The notes: generated by a model from the sequence alone, not told the origin. DNA of 64,000 nucleotides from Candidatus Nanoarchaeia archaeon (GCA_028714375.1 JAQTMK010000002.1:85812-149811), one strand, 5' to 3'. Positions 51,314 through 60,647 are shown, counted from the first letter of the stretch. Numbers and translations: made by a program.

Positions 51314-52535
51314 AATTAGTTTCTTTTTTCCTGTTCAAAAACTTATAAATTAGGTAAATAATAAAAGCTAAAACTAAAACCAGCCATAACATGCTCCAGA
51401 CTCTTAGCTTGCTGTTTGAAGTAACTTCTTCTGTTTCTGTTTGGTTTATTTTGATTATCTGGCTAACCATATCATCTACCTCAGTATTGTCCGCAGTAGA
51501 ATTTTCATGGAGGAAAGTTTCCTTCTGAACAACAGTTTCTTCTTCTGGATAATCTAAAACCTCAACTTCAATAGAATAACTGTCCCCATATCCTTCCTTG
51601 CTTGTAAGTTCAATAGTTCCAGAATAAACTCCTACTGCTGCATTCTTCTCATTGTTGATATAAACATATAGGTTAATCTTATCTCCTGGATTAATAAAAG
51701 CAAAACTGTCTTTCTCAAGTTTCAAAACATCTTTAAGATTTCCAGTAACCTCAGCCTTCACCTCATTTACTTTGCTGTCAAAATTATTAACAATCTCAAG
51801 AGGGCCAGAAGAGCTTTGGTCAAAGTAAATTATTTTGTTTAATTCTTTTAGCTCATCACTAAAACCAAAATAACCTTCAGATATATTTTCAGAAACAGTC
51901 TCATTAGCAGTCTCTTCTATTATACTTGTTAAGATAAATAATTTGTAATCCCCTAAAAGAACCTCATAGATATTTTTGGATGGTTTGCTCGTGGATTCAT
52001 AAACATAAAATGTTCTTACTTCATTGCTTGGGATGCTTAATGCATTTTTGGATAAAATCAAATAAGAATCTGCAGTGATTGTTAACTCAGAAACATTAAC
52101 ATCATTATTTTTTACATAAATTTTGTTGTATTTGTCAGTCCCTATCTTAATCACAGCAGGTTTATAATTAATTGAATAACAATCATTGATAATAATATCA
52201 ACTTTATTTTCAACAACAGTAGACTTACCATCAACCTCATAAGGAAGTTTTAATCTCAGTTCACAGTTTCCAGTTCTGTCAGGTAAATCAAAATAGACAA
52301 AATAATCCACCTCATTGTTTTTAACTAAAAAAGGAGCTATCTGAACATTCTCATCACAATATAACTTAAAATCTCCGGGTAAGATGGCTTTGGTAGAAAT
52401 TTCCTGAAATTGAATCTCAGCAACAAAGCTGTCTTTTCTGCAGTAGCCGTCTCTGAAATCATCCAGACTAAACTGGGCAAAACAAAAACTGCTAAATAAA
52501 ATTGTGAAAATTAAGATTGAAAATCTAAATTTCAT
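51282..52535 (-). CDS. Secreted beta-rich protein with C-terminal membrane anchor
   Basis: A 417-aa protein with an N-terminal signal (FSILIFTILFSSFCFA), several beta-sandwich-like domains and a transmembrane helix near the end (LWLVLVLAFIIYLIYKFL) followed by a short basic tail. No enzyme motif. It lies 2 nt after the stop of the toroid-domain gene on the same strand. Together they probably form an extracellular module associated with the MoxR-DUF58-VWA genes upstream. Confidence 0.65.
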   Translation of the reverse strand: MKFRFSILIFTILFSSFCFAQFSLDDFRDGYCRKDSFVAEIQFQEISTKAILPGDFKLYCDENVQIAPFLVKNNEVDYFVYFDLPDRTGNCELRLKLPYEVDGKSTVVENKVDIIINDCYSINYKPAVIKIGTDKYNKIYVKNNDVNVSELTITADSYLILSKNALSIPSNEVRTFYVYESTSKPSKNIYEVLLGDYKLFILTSIIEETANETVSENISEGYFGFSDELKELNKIIYFDQSSSGPLEIVNNFDSKVNEVKAEVTGNLKDVLKLEKDSFAFINPGDKINLYVYINNEKNAAVGVYSGTIELTSKEGYGDSYSIEVEVLDYPEEETVVQKETFLHENSTADNTEVDDMVSQIIKINQTETEEVTSNSKLRVWSMLWLVLVLAFIIYLIYKFLNRKKETNFKDYVGSLKK

Positions 52536-52537
52536 TC

Positions 52538-54445
52538 CTATCTTCTTCCCCCAATGAGTTTCCTTGCCTCATCCAGAGATTTTTCTAACTCCTTGTCCAG
52601 CATTGAAGGTCTGCTGTAGAATGGTTGTGATTTTTGTGGAGTCTGGGCAGCCGGTCTTCTTTGCTCAACTCTTGGTTGATAGACTGGTTTGTTTTCTTTT
52701 GGTTTTTTCTTGAATAACTTTTTAAAGAAACTTTCTTTTTTCACTTTAGTTGTCTCTGGTTTCTTTTTGTAAAATCTTTTGTAATAATAAAAGATTCCCC
52801 CAGCTAGAAGGATTATAAATATTATAATCCACCAGGGGAATCCACCCTCTTTCTCCACAACAGGTTCTTCTATAGGAGTATTATCAGCTGGTTCTTCATT
52901 TCCGCAGTCTTTGCTGCAGCCATTTTCATATTCTTCTAAAGGATCACATATTCCATCCCCGCATGAACAGTCTTCAGGACAGTTATTGTAATCTTCATAA
53001 TAATCTACTTCACATTCACCATTAACAGAGCAATAAGATATACATTGTTTGTCACATTCTCCACCGCAATCAACACCTTCTTCTCCATAATCTATTTCAC
53101 CATTTGAACATGCATCTTTTTCTTCAGTATCAGGTTCTGTATAATCACTTACTTCACAGTCAGAGTCTAAATCATCTGAATATCCATCACAATCATTGTC
53201 TAGATTATCATTACAGGTATATTCATAAGATTCATATCCTTCAACTCCATCATAATCACAATCACTCCAAGATCCATCGCTGCAGGTTTGTTTTAAACTT
53301 GTTCCTTTACATACTCCTTTGACAGAACAGGTTCTTGAAGTGCCATCAACGCATCCCAATGTGCCAGACTCAGAAACATATAAAGCATAAGCAGCTAAAC
53401 CAGTTTCATAAACAGTTCCAAAACTTCCATCTGTTTTCTGTCTTGCATTTAACCAAGTAGCAGATTTTTGGAAAGATTCATCCTGTAAGCTTGCTAAAGC
53501 CATAAGTCCAAAACTTGTTGTTGCAACACTGCTTTCAAAACTTCCATCAGATTTTTGTTTATCTTCAAGATCATCAAAGTAAGCATTATCTCCAGTAACA
53601 ATTGCTAAAATAGAGCTAGGTAATGGATTTGTTTTGACATAACCAGAATAAAGATAAAATAAATTTAAGTCTTCTTCACCAAGACTTTTTAATACCCAGT
53701 TTGTATATAACGTAGTTAAGTAATCACAGCTGCTTCCTTCTTTGGTCCCATAACATGTATTCCTTACATAAATTTCAGCCTTGCTTGAAAACTCATCATC
53801 AAACAAATAATAATCATTTCCAGATTGATAAATCGTAGAAATTACCGGAGTACTTGTTAAATCTGTACAATCTACGGTTAATTTAACAACTCCCTTGCCC
53901 AACAATCCAGAATAAATGCAATCATTGATATTTAACCAGGGTTTATTGCCGCATCCTGTAAATCTTCCCTCATCAATCTCAAATGTTTTATTCCCGGTTC
54001 TCCCGTTTACTTCATATTCAACATCACAAATCCCTGATTCAGATGTAGCTACCTGCAGCCACCAGGTTCCTGTTCCAACAGAACCCGCAGTCTGTGCATT
54101 CAGTAACCATTCTTTTTCTTCACTAACATCTTCTCCTGCCTTTTCTAAAAATAAAATTGCAAAAGCAGTATCTTTTATTTTACAGTTTCCATCAGGCCAG
54201 CATCCGTCTTCGTCTTCTTCTGATCTTAGATATGCAACAACCTTATCAATATCAGTACTGTATCCTAAAGAACTTAAAGCAACACCTGCAATGGAACTGT
54301 CAATTATTTCATTATTAAAATTCCCATCATCATGCTCACCAGCTAAAAAATCTCCGGCTTTTGTTGAATCATAAGCAGCAATAGAAAAAGAGACCATTAA
54401 CAGATTAATTAACACTACTAAAAAGAATAATTTTTTAATTTCCAT
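52538..54445 (-). CDS. Secreted alpha/alpha-toroid protein with Cys-rich repeats and anchor
   Basis: A 635-aa protein. After a signal peptide, residues about 35-370 show prenyltransferase/squalene-oxidase-type repeats (IAGVALSSLGYS, DTAFAILFLEKAGE, TSFGLMALASLQDESFQKSA, KTDGSFGTVYETGLAAYAL) of an alpha/alpha toroid. Then come MopE-like and Cys/Gly motifs (CNDNLDNDCDGYSDD, DYGEEGVDCGGECD, CGDGICDPLEE), a transmembrane helix WWIIIFIILLAGGIFYYYK and a basic Pro/Gln-rich tail. The catalytic residues of terpene cyclases are not apparent, so binding or scaffolding is inferred. Confidence 0.65.
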   Translation of the reverse strand: MEIKKLFFLVVLINLLMVSFSIAAYDSTKAGDFLAGEHDDGNFNNEIIDSSIAGVALSSLGYSTDIDKVVAYLRSEEDEDGCWPDGNCKIKDTAFAILFLEKAGEDVSEEKEWLLNAQTAGSVGTGTWWLQVATSESGICDVEYEVNGRTGNKTFEIDEGRFTGCGNKPWLNINDCIYSGLLGKGVVKLTVDCTDLTSTPVISTIYQSGNDYYLFDDEFSSKAEIYVRNTCYGTKEGSSCDYLTTLYTNWVLKSLGEEDLNLFYLYSGYVKTNPLPSSILAIVTGDNAYFDDLEDKQKSDGSFESSVATTSFGLMALASLQDESFQKSATWLNARQKTDGSFGTVYETGLAAYALYVSESGTLGCVDGTSRTCSVKGVCKGTSLKQTCSDGSWSDCDYDGVEGYESYEYTCNDNLDNDCDGYSDDLDSDCEVSDYTEPDTEEKDACSNGEIDYGEEGVDCGGECDKQCISYCSVNGECEVDYYEDYNNCPEDCSCGDGICDPLEEYENGCSKDCGNEEPADNTPIEEPVVEKEGGFPWWIIIFIILLAGGIFYYYKRFYKKKPETTKVKKESFFKKLFKKKPKENKPVYQPRVEQRRPAAQTPQKSQPFYSRPSMLDKELEKSLDEARKLIGGRR

Positions 54446-54514
54446 CTTTCCTCTTTTATTTATTAATTTAATACAAGCAAAAGTATTTAAAAATGTTTCT
54501 GTATCTTATTAAAA

Positions 54515-55114
54515 ATGTTAAACAAAGTTAAAGATAAAAAACTCTTCTCTGAAGGAAAAAGATCTTTTTTCTATACTGGGAAACTAAACAATACAAAAGT
54601 TGGAATAAAAAAATTAAAAGAAAGAAAAGATATTAGACATGCTCTAAAAAACGAGGCAAATTTCCTAAAAATCTTAAACAAACATAAAATCGGACCAAGG
54701 TTAATTTACTCTAAAAATAATTATATAATTTATCATTTTGTTGAAGGTATTCCAATTGAAGAATTTATTAAAAAAAACAACAAACAAAAAATAAAATCCA
54801 TTATCATCAAGATTTTAAATCAGTGTTTTGTTTTGGATAAGTTAAAAATAAACAAACTGGAAATGACCAATCCATATAAACATATTTTGATTAAGACTAA
54901 TCCTGTGATGATTGATTTTGAAAGATGTTATCACACAGAAAAACCAAAAAACTTGACACAATTTTTACAGTATCTTACCTCTTATAGGTTATCTCTAATT
55001 CTAAAACAAAAAAATATTAAGATAAATAAAAAAGAAATAATCAAATTAGCAAAACAATACAAAAAAGGATATTCAGATTTTAACAAAATAAAAAAATATA
55101 TTTCTAAGGTATAG
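54515..55114 (+). CDS. RIO/Bud32-like protein kinase, small
   Basis: A 199-aa protein. An ATP-binding Lys is likely in TKVGIKKLKERKD, Glu in KNEANFLKILNKH, and the metal-binding MIDFERCYH replaces DFG. A hinge-like IIYHFVEGIPIEEF follows the lobe boundary. This is the compact archaeal kinase group (MJ1073-like) rather than Rio1/Rio2 or Bud32 itself. HRD-type catalytic residues are weak (NPYKHILI), so activity is uncertain. Its 3' end overlaps the VWA gene by 11 nt. Confidence 0.65.
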   Translation: MLNKVKDKKLFSEGKRSFFYTGKLNNTKVGIKKLKERKDIRHALKNEANFLKILNKHKIGPRLIYSKNNYIIYHFVEGIPIEEFIKKNNKQKIKSIIIKILNQCFVLDKLKINKLEMTNPYKHILIKTNPVMIDFERCYHTEKPKNLTQFLQYLTSYRLSLILKQKNIKINKKEIIKLAKQYKKGYSDFNKIKKYISKV

Positions 55115-56036
55115 TTTTGTATTTAGTATTCATCAAAACCCATTCAACAAACAAAACAATCAAAGCTATGGAAATAAATATTGGATCAAGTTCAAGACCA
55201 ATTCTTTCCCGGTTAGCTTTTGAAATTTCATCATAAGCTTTATTCAAACCATCTCTGTCCGCAGCCCTATAATATTTTCCACCAGTATTTTCAGCGATAG
55301 TTGTTAATTCATTATCATTTATGGTAGAGATAATATCCAAACCATAAATCTTACCCCCCTCCTCGCTTGCAACACCAATGGCATAAATAATAACCTCATT
55401 CTCAACTGCATATTTAATAGCCTCTTTAACATCAATTCCAACATTGCTCTGTCCGTCAGTAAGTAAAATTATAACCTTACTTTTCTTTTCTTCAATTAAG
55501 GAATTAACAGAGGTTATAATTGCTTCACCCATATCAGTTCCACCAACCTCGCTGATCTGGATCTTGCTGATTGTATCCTTTACCTCTCCGAGATTATCAG
55601 TAACTTCTTTCTCAATAAACGTACTTCCAGAAAAAGATATAACTCCCATTCTTGCCTTAGCATCAAGTCCGTTTATAAAATCCATAGCTTCTTTTTTTGA
55701 AGCCTCCAGTCTGCTTGGTTCAAAATCATCGGCAGTCATGCTTGAAGAAGAATCTATTGCCATCACATAACTAAACTCAGTGCTTTCTCCAAGATAATAT
55801 AATGTTGTTTGTGCTAAAGCCAAGGTAATACATAACAAAATCAAAGCCCTGAAAAAAACCAAAAAAGCGCTCTGGGTCAGTAAAGGTCTTCCTGTTACTC
55901 TTGCAATAGCATCAAAGTTGGCAAATTTCAAAGCTTTTCTTTTAACTTTTTTAATTGTAAACATGTGCAGACCTATTAGAAAGATTATACTAAGTAAAAA
56001 CCACAGATATATTGGTCTTGAAAAAACTATTTCCAT
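55104..56036 (-). CDS. VWA-domain membrane protein (BatA/BatB-like)
   Basis: A 310-aa protein with two N-terminal helices (IYLWFLLSIIFLIGLHMF and FLVFFRALILLCITLALA), a von Willebrand A domain with an intact MIDAS (AIDSSSSM, then GGTDMGEA and LLTDGQSNVG) and a C-terminal helix FISIALIVLFVEWVLM. This is the Bat protein layout found downstream of MoxR and DUF58 in many organisms. The domain faces outside and binds protein partners through a metal. It overlaps DUF58 by 10 nt. Confidence 0.85.
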   Translation of the reverse strand: MEIVFSRPIYLWFLLSIIFLIGLHMFTIKKVKRKALKFANFDAIARVTGRPLLTQSAFLVFFRALILLCITLALAQTTLYYLGESTEFSYVMAIDSSSSMTADDFEPSRLEASKKEAMDFINGLDAKARMGVISFSGSTFIEKEVTDNLGEVKDTISKIQISEVGGTDMGEAIITSVNSLIEEKKSKVIILLTDGQSNVGIDVKEAIKYAVENEVIIYAIGVASEEGGKIYGLDIISTINDNELTTIAENTGGKYYRAADRDGLNKAYDEISKANRERIGLELDPIFISIALIVLFVEWVLMNTKYKTIP

Positions 56037-56932
56037 CTCACCTTTCTCCCTTTGAATAGATTCATTACTGGTTGTACAAAAGATTCACTAGTTTTTAAAA
56101 ATAGATGGTCTATTCCAAAACTGTCAAGTTTCTCCCTTAAGACATTTTCCTGTTGTTTCATATACTCCCTATATCTATCTTTTATCTTTCCAGGATCAAT
56201 CAACATCTGCTCACCAGTCTTTGAATTTTCAATAACGACCTGATAAGATCTGTCAGGCATCTCATAATCTCTTAAGTCTCTCACACAGATGAAAATAATA
56301 TCATATTTTGTTGAAGCAACTTTTAACGTATCTTCCCAGCCGCTTTCAAGATTCAAAAAATCTGAAACAACAAAGATTAAACTTCTCTTTTTCAGAAATG
56401 TAGAAGAAAAATTTATTGCTTTGCTTAAATCAAATGCTCCACCATAAAAATTAGGATTAACCATTGCTCTGTTAATTGAATAAAATTGTTCTTTTTTTCT
56501 TGAAGGAAGTATTTTTTCAACAATCTTGTCATTAAACATAACTAACCCTGCCTTATCTCCGGCATTAAGTATCACATAGACAAAACTTGCAACAAGTTCA
56601 GCAACATACTCATTTTTTAGTTTCTCTCCGCTGCCAAAAACCATATTATCACTGACGTCAACTACAAAAAAAACTTCAAGATTTCTTTCTTCAGCATACT
56701 GCTTGACCAGTAATCTATTGGACTTTATACTCGCTTTCCAGTCTATTTTGTTTGCATCATCATCAGGTGCATAATTTCTGTAATCCTCAAACTCAAGTCC
56801 AACTCCTTTGAAAAAACTTTTATAGCCTCCCATAATCTGTGTTGTAACCGTAAGCCTTGTTACAATTTCCAGTTTCTTTATGAGGGGTGTTAAATTTACC
56901 TTTAACTCTCTTTTTACAAATTCATTTTTCAT
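56027..56932 (-). CDS. DUF58 (VWA-related) protein
   Basis: A 301-aa cytosolic protein. SFFKGVGLEFEDYRNYAPDD and DANKIDWKASIKSNRLLVKQY form the DUF58 signature, followed by a VWA-like fold with FFVVDVSDNMVFG (a MIDAS-like D-x-S). It overlaps both neighbours (moxR by 4 nt, VWA by 10 nt). It is usually encoded next to MoxR. Confidence 0.88.
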   Translation of the reverse strand: MKNEFVKRELKVNLTPLIKKLEIVTRLTVTTQIMGGYKSFFKGVGLEFEDYRNYAPDDDANKIDWKASIKSNRLLVKQYAEERNLEVFFVVDVSDNMVFGSGEKLKNEYVAELVASFVYVILNAGDKAGLVMFNDKIVEKILPSRKKEQFYSINRAMVNPNFYGGAFDLSKAINFSSTFLKKRSLIFVVSDFLNLESGWEDTLKVASTKYDIIFICVRDLRDYEMPDRSYQVVIENSKTGEQMLIDPGKIKDRYREYMKQQENVLREKLDSFGIDHLFLKTSESFVQPVMNLFKGRKVRWK

Positions 56933-57966
56933 GGTATTGGGACTTTAGAAATAATCTCATCAATAATCTGGTCTGTGGTTATGTTTTCGGCCTGTCCTTC
57001 ATAGTTCAATAATATCCTGTGTCTCATAACTGACTTGGCAACATCTTTTATGTGCTGTGGAGTTACAAAGCTGCTTCCTTTCAGTAAAGCCTGTGCTTTC
57101 GCAGCAATAAACAAACCAATTGATGCTCTTGGTGAACCACCGTATGCAATATATCTTCCAAGTTTAAACTTCTCATTTTTTCTTGTAGCATCAACAATTC
57201 TAATAATATATTCCTCAAGTTCAGGACTTAGATAAATCTTGTCTCTTACAAATTCCTGAATTTCAATTATTTTCTTTGGGTTCAGGATTGCTTTTACAGT
57301 GTAATCTTCAAATCTGTAAAGAGTAATATTCTTTTTCAGTATTGCCTGCTCCTCCTTGGGATTTGGCAAATCCATATTTATCTTAAACAAGAATCTGTCA
57401 ATCTGTGCTTCAGGTAAAGGATAAACTCCTTCAGATTCCAAGGGGTTCATTGTAGCCATAACAAAAAATGGCAAAGGTAAGGGGTATGTAATCTTGTTTA
57501 TTGTGACCTGTTTCTCCTGCATTGACTCAAGCAAAGCAGACTGAGTTTTAGGAGAGCTTCTGTTTATCTCATCAGCTAAAATAAAGTTAGTAAATACTGG
57601 TCCTTTTTCAGTCCTGAATTCCTTTTTCATAGGATCATAACTTGTAATTCCAATAATGTCTGTTGGTAGTAAATCAATCGTAAACTGGATTCTTTTAAAA
57701 TCACAGCCTGTAGCCTTAGCCAAAGTCCTAATCAATAAAGTCTTAGCAACACCTGGAACTCCCTCAACCAATGCGTGACCATTTGCAATAAGACATCTAA
57801 GCATAGAATCAATGACTTCATCCTGTCCAACAATTATATTAGCAATTTCTTTTCTGGTTTCATCAAAGAGTTTAGAATATTCCTTGCTCTTATGTTCCCA
57901 TCCGTCAACTTTATTTTTAAAGACACCTCTACCAGAAGATTTTTTTAACAACCTCTTTTTAAGCAT
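56929..57966 (-). CDS. MoxR-family AAA+ ATPase
   Basis: A 345-aa protein. Walker A GVPGVAKTLLIRTLAK, Walker B ILADEINRSSPKTQSALLES, sensor region ATMNPLESEGVYPLPEAQID with an Arg finger (DRFLFKINM) and a C-terminal lid. MoxR ATPases act as chaperones that insert cofactors or activate VWA protein partners. This gene leads the MoxR-DUF58-VWA operon, upstream of the toroid and anchored secreted genes. An N-terminal basic extension of about 25 residues is present. Confidence 0.9.
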   Translation of the reverse strand: MLKKRLLKKSSGRGVFKNKVDGWEHKSKEYSKLFDETRKEIANIIVGQDEVIDSMLRCLIANGHALVEGVPGVAKTLLIRTLAKATGCDFKRIQFTIDLLPTDIIGITSYDPMKKEFRTEKGPVFTNFILADEINRSSPKTQSALLESMQEKQVTINKITYPLPLPFFVMATMNPLESEGVYPLPEAQIDRFLFKINMDLPNPKEEQAILKKNITLYRFEDYTVKAILNPKKIIEIQEFVRDKIYLSPELEEYIIRIVDATRKNEKFKLGRYIAYGGSPRASIGLFIAAKAQALLKGSSFVTPQHIKDVAKSVMRHRILLNYEGQAENITTDQIIDEIISKVPIP

Positions 57967-58000
57967 ATCACTTTTAGTAGAACTTCATTTATATATTTTA

Positions 58001-59230
58001 CTATATAACAATTTTCTTTTTCAGCCATTCAACTTCTTCTTCAGTTAAACCAATATCAGTAAAATCAAATTTCTTAGAAATAATAGAATAGTAGGGAATT
58101 TCAGCCAAAGCCCTCCATGAAGATATATGTGAATGGTTTGCAATCTTGTCTGCAACACCCCACCTTTTTCTGTTAACCAACCCCCACAACTTAAAATTAT
58201 TTTTAGGACTTCTTTTTGTCGGATAATATTTGATGTTTGCTAAGTTTCTTTTTTCCTTAACCAAAGATATGCATGAATAAAGATCCCTGACATAAACTAA
58301 ATATCTCCAGTGCTGGTTTCTGATTATTCTCCCCCTAAAAACATCTGCCCTGCTCATAAGATTAAATGCTTCATAAATATTCTCATACTCTCTCGGTATA
58401 TTTTCTTCCAAGAAATAACTTAAACATTTTTCATTTCCAAAAACAACCGCACTTATGCTTGGTTTTGTTACATCAATTAAAGGTATATTTAATCTGTCAA
58501 TATCTTCCTGTATTAATTTTAATTCCTTGGTTTTAAAAATTTTAATTAAAATATTATTGATAACTTCAGAAGAATACCTTATATCAAGATTTTCAACATC
58601 ATCCTTCTTCAACTCTTTTGTGTATTCAGTTAAACTTTGCAAATCAAGTATCGCAGCCCTTAAATCTCCTCCAGAAATTCTTGCAATGCTTTTCAGGGAA
58701 GAATCTTCATATTTTATTTTCTCAGCATCACATATTTTTTTAAGATATTCTGAAATATCTTCTGTAGACAATGACTTAAATTCAAGATACTCCACTTTTC
58801 TTTTGAAAATTTCCATTTTTTCCATATCAATCTCGTTTGCAGTCATGATAACCGGAAACTTGCTTTCAGAAATAATATCCAAGACTGCTTTCAATCCTCC
58901 TCTGTCTCCGGAGGAAAAAGAATCAATGTCATCAATTAATATTAATTTCTTATTTCCAAACAAAGAACCCTGTTTTAATATATTCCCCAAAACTTCTTCT
59001 ATCTGGGTTTTGCTCCTGCTGTCAGAAGAATTGATTTCCTTGAATTCATATCCTAATTCCTTTGCTAAAATCTCTGCAATCAAGGTTTTGCCTGTTCCAC
59101 TTGGTCCATAAATCAGCAAAGCTCTGTGTTTTTCTCTACTATAATCCATTACAAATCTTCTTACCCTCCCTACTTCCTGTCCTTTGATTTCTTCAGTTTT
59201 AGAGGGTTTATACTTTTCTGTCCAGAGCAT
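58001..59230 (-). CDS. rfcL: Replication factor C large subunit
   Basis: A 409-aa clamp loader subunit. MLWTEKYKPSKTEEIKGQEV start, Walker A GPSGTGKT (residues 42-49), Walker B LILIDDIDSF and sensor MTANEID. The long C-terminal region after about residue 230 distinguishes it from the small subunit. It loads PCNA with RfcS. The end (FTDIGLTEEEVEWLKKK) could contain a weak PCNA-binding segment. Confidence 0.93.
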   Translation of the reverse strand: MLWTEKYKPSKTEEIKGQEVGRVRRFVMDYSREKHRALLIYGPSGTGKTLIAEILAKELGYEFKEINSSDSRSKTQIEEVLGNILKQGSLFGNKKLILIDDIDSFSSGDRGGLKAVLDIISESKFPVIMTANEIDMEKMEIFKRKVEYLEFKSLSTEDISEYLKKICDAEKIKYEDSSLKSIARISGGDLRAAILDLQSLTEYTKELKKDDVENLDIRYSSEVINNILIKIFKTKELKLIQEDIDRLNIPLIDVTKPSISAVVFGNEKCLSYFLEENIPREYENIYEAFNLMSRADVFRGRIIRNQHWRYLVYVRDLYSCISLVKEKRNLANIKYYPTKRSPKNNFKLWGLVNRKRWGVADKIANHSHISSWRALAEIPYYSIISKKFDFTDIGLTEEEVEWLKKKIVI

Positions 59231-59275
59231 GAATCAAAAAAGATAACTTCATTTAAATAAATTTAGTTACAAAAA

Positions 59276-59866
59276 TTAATACTTCAGAACTTCCTTTTCA
59301 AGAAATTTAAGTATATTACCATTAAACTTAGGATAATACTGGTTTGCTTCCTTCCAAATATGCGAAAATTCATCTGAATATCTGTCTATTTCCATAACTT
59401 TCTTCATAAATCCTTTTCCGTATAGAGTCTCGATTACCTTTTTCTCGATCAAGAACAATGGAAGATGTGACTTAAACACTATATCTCTTCTTGGATATTT
59501 CTCATTCAAAATATGTATCATCTCTTTCGCAGCTTTCTCATTCTGAACAAATAAGATATGAATTAGCTCATGGATCATGATTGCCTTGAGTTTTTCAAAA
59601 TCGTGCTCTTTCTTCAATGTAAATGGGTGAGACAAAGCAACATAAAACATATCCTTGACCAAATAACAATTAATATCGTTCCTGAATCTCATGCCAGCAA
59701 CTTTCTGGATAGTTTCAATAATTGGTTTTTGTTCATTTTTCCAGAAATTCTCAACATCATGAAGATAGCCCCTCATTTCAAGCATTTGCTCATCACTGAA
59801 CTGATTACCCAAACTTATTCCGAGCATCCTATCATAATCAAACGCATATGTAAACTTAATTTTCAT
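59276..59866 (-). CDS. HExxH zinc-peptidase-like protein
   Basis: About 196 aa. IMIHELIHILFVQNE contains HELIH, a zincin HExxH motif, in a helical context. A third metal ligand is not clear, with candidates in the helix starting EKKVIETLYG or in DEFSHIWKE. No signal peptide is present, so it is cytosolic. It resembles short archaeal metallopeptidase-like proteins of unknown substrate. I start at the ATG at 59866; the ATG at 59881 adds five residues. Confidence 0.55.
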   Translation of the reverse strand: MKIKFTYAFDYDRMLGISLGNQFSDEQMLEMRGYLHDVENFWKNEQKPIIETIQKVAGMRFRNDINCYLVKDMFYVALSHPFTLKKEHDFEKLKAIMIHELIHILFVQNEKAAKEMIHILNEKYPRRDIVFKSHLPLFLIEKKVIETLYGKGFMKKVMEIDRYSDEFSHIWKEANQYYPKFNGNILKFLEKEVLKY

Positions 59867-59903
59867 ACCTATTCTATACAAATTTGTTATTTATATAATT
59901 TAG

Positions 59904-59928
59904 GGTTTTTATTAATACAAATATATAC
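59904..59928. repeat. Copy 3 of the terminator-linked conserved sequence
   Basis: Plus strand GGTTTTTATTAATACAAATA followed by TATAC. On the minus strand it lies between the hairpin terminator of the micro-ORF operon and the promoter region of the HExxH gene, the same arrangement as at 24026 and 25810. Confidence 0.6.
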
Positions 59929-59937
59929 TAATAAGAT

Positions 59938-59963
59938 AAAAAAAGAGAGCCTTTCAGCTCTCT
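59938..59963 (-). terminator. Hairpin and oligo-T terminator
   Basis: AGAGAGC (59944-59950) pairs with GCTCTCT (59957-59963) around a 6-nt loop. On the minus strand it runs into seven T. It ends the micro-ORF operon 16 nt after the last stop. Confidence 0.7.
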
Positions 59964-59979
59964 TGATTGTAAAGATGAA

Positions 59980-60060
59980 CTAACTCCACACGATGTCTAG
60001 AACCATTTGTTCTTGCTTCCCTTGTTCAGGTTCTTCCTGAACTTGATCTTTATCACCCAT
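59980..60060 (-). CDS. Putative 26-aa micropeptide
   Basis: Reads MGDKDQVQEEPEQGKQEQMV then LDIVWS and a TAG stop. A GAGAAGGA Shine-Dalgarno-like site is about 7 nt upstream. It is acidic with a hydrophobic tail ending in Trp-Ser, has no Cys, and lies 21 nt after the 46-aa ORF. A hairpin terminator follows 16 nt on. Such a short ORF can arise by chance, but its position between an SD-led ORF and a terminator supports it. Confidence 0.4.
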   Translation of the reverse strand: MGDKDQVQEEPEQGKQEQMVLDIVWS

Positions 60061-60081
60061 ACTTATTCCTTCTCTTTGTAT

Positions 60082-60222
60082 TTATTCATCTTTTGGAACT
60101 AAAAAAACTTGATTATTCCCACCTCCTCTTTTTTCATCATTTGAATCTGAGTTATCAGTTACAATAACCCCTCCTGAAGGCATATCAAGATAACCGCTCA
60201 CTCCTTCTTCATATAAACACAT
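60082..60222 (-). CDS. Putative 46-aa small protein
   Basis: Starts MCLYEEGVSGYLDMPSGGVI and ends KRGGGNNQVFLVPKDE. The ATG follows a perfect GGAGG site by 7 nt. The N-terminal half has Gly/aromatic character, the middle is acidic and polar (VTDNSDSNDEK), and a Gly-Asn linker leads to a hydrophobic end. No family recognised. It lies 44 nt downstream of the 126-aa gene and shares its strong Shine-Dalgarno style. Confidence 0.5.
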   Translation of the reverse strand: MCLYEEGVSGYLDMPSGGVIVTDNSDSNDEKRGGGNNQVFLVPKDE

Positions 60223-60266
60223 AATTAACCTCCAAAATATAAGTTATAATTTTTTATTAATCACTC

Positions 60267-60647
60267 TCACACATGTCCCATCCTTCTGTAAATTCTTGGA
60301 ATTTCAATTCCATAAATTTTTTCTGCAAAAAGGATTGCGACCTTTAACTCTTCTGGAGTTGATGGATGGTCTTCTAGGAATAAGACTATCTCATCCCGTT
60401 GTGGAGATTTCAAGATTAACAAAAGAGAAATGTCTTCAGGGATAGACTCTGACCAACCCCTTTGAAATTGAGAATTCACCTCCCCAGTAACACATCTTGC
60501 CCAATAAGCCCTCTTACCATTCTCCAGTTCACGGTAGGGATCCACAAAAAGCCTTAAAGGCTGTTTTAGAATTGCAAGATATTTTAAATAATCTTGGGGA
60601 GATGGGGTAAAGTTTAACGTTCTTCGTTCAGCACGAACCAAACTCAT
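60267..60647 (-). CDS. Hypothetical protein heading a micro-ORF operon
   Basis: About 126 aa. I start at the ATG at 60647 because GGAGGTG lies 8 nt upstream; the ATG at 60662 has no such site. The sequence is mixed alpha/beta: RTLNFTPSPQDYLKYLAIL, YRELENGKRAYWARCVTGEV, ISLLLILKSPQRDEIVLFLE and PSTPEELKVAILFAEKIYG. No domain recognised. The protein is soluble and precedes two micro-ORFs and a terminator, forming a self-contained unit between rfcS and the HExxH gene. Confidence 0.6.
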   Translation of the reverse strand: MSLVRAERRTLNFTPSPQDYLKYLAILKQPLRLFVDPYRELENGKRAYWARCVTGEVNSQFQRGWSESIPEDISLLLILKSPQRDEIVLFLEDHPSTPEELKVAILFAEKIYGIEIPRIYRRMGHV

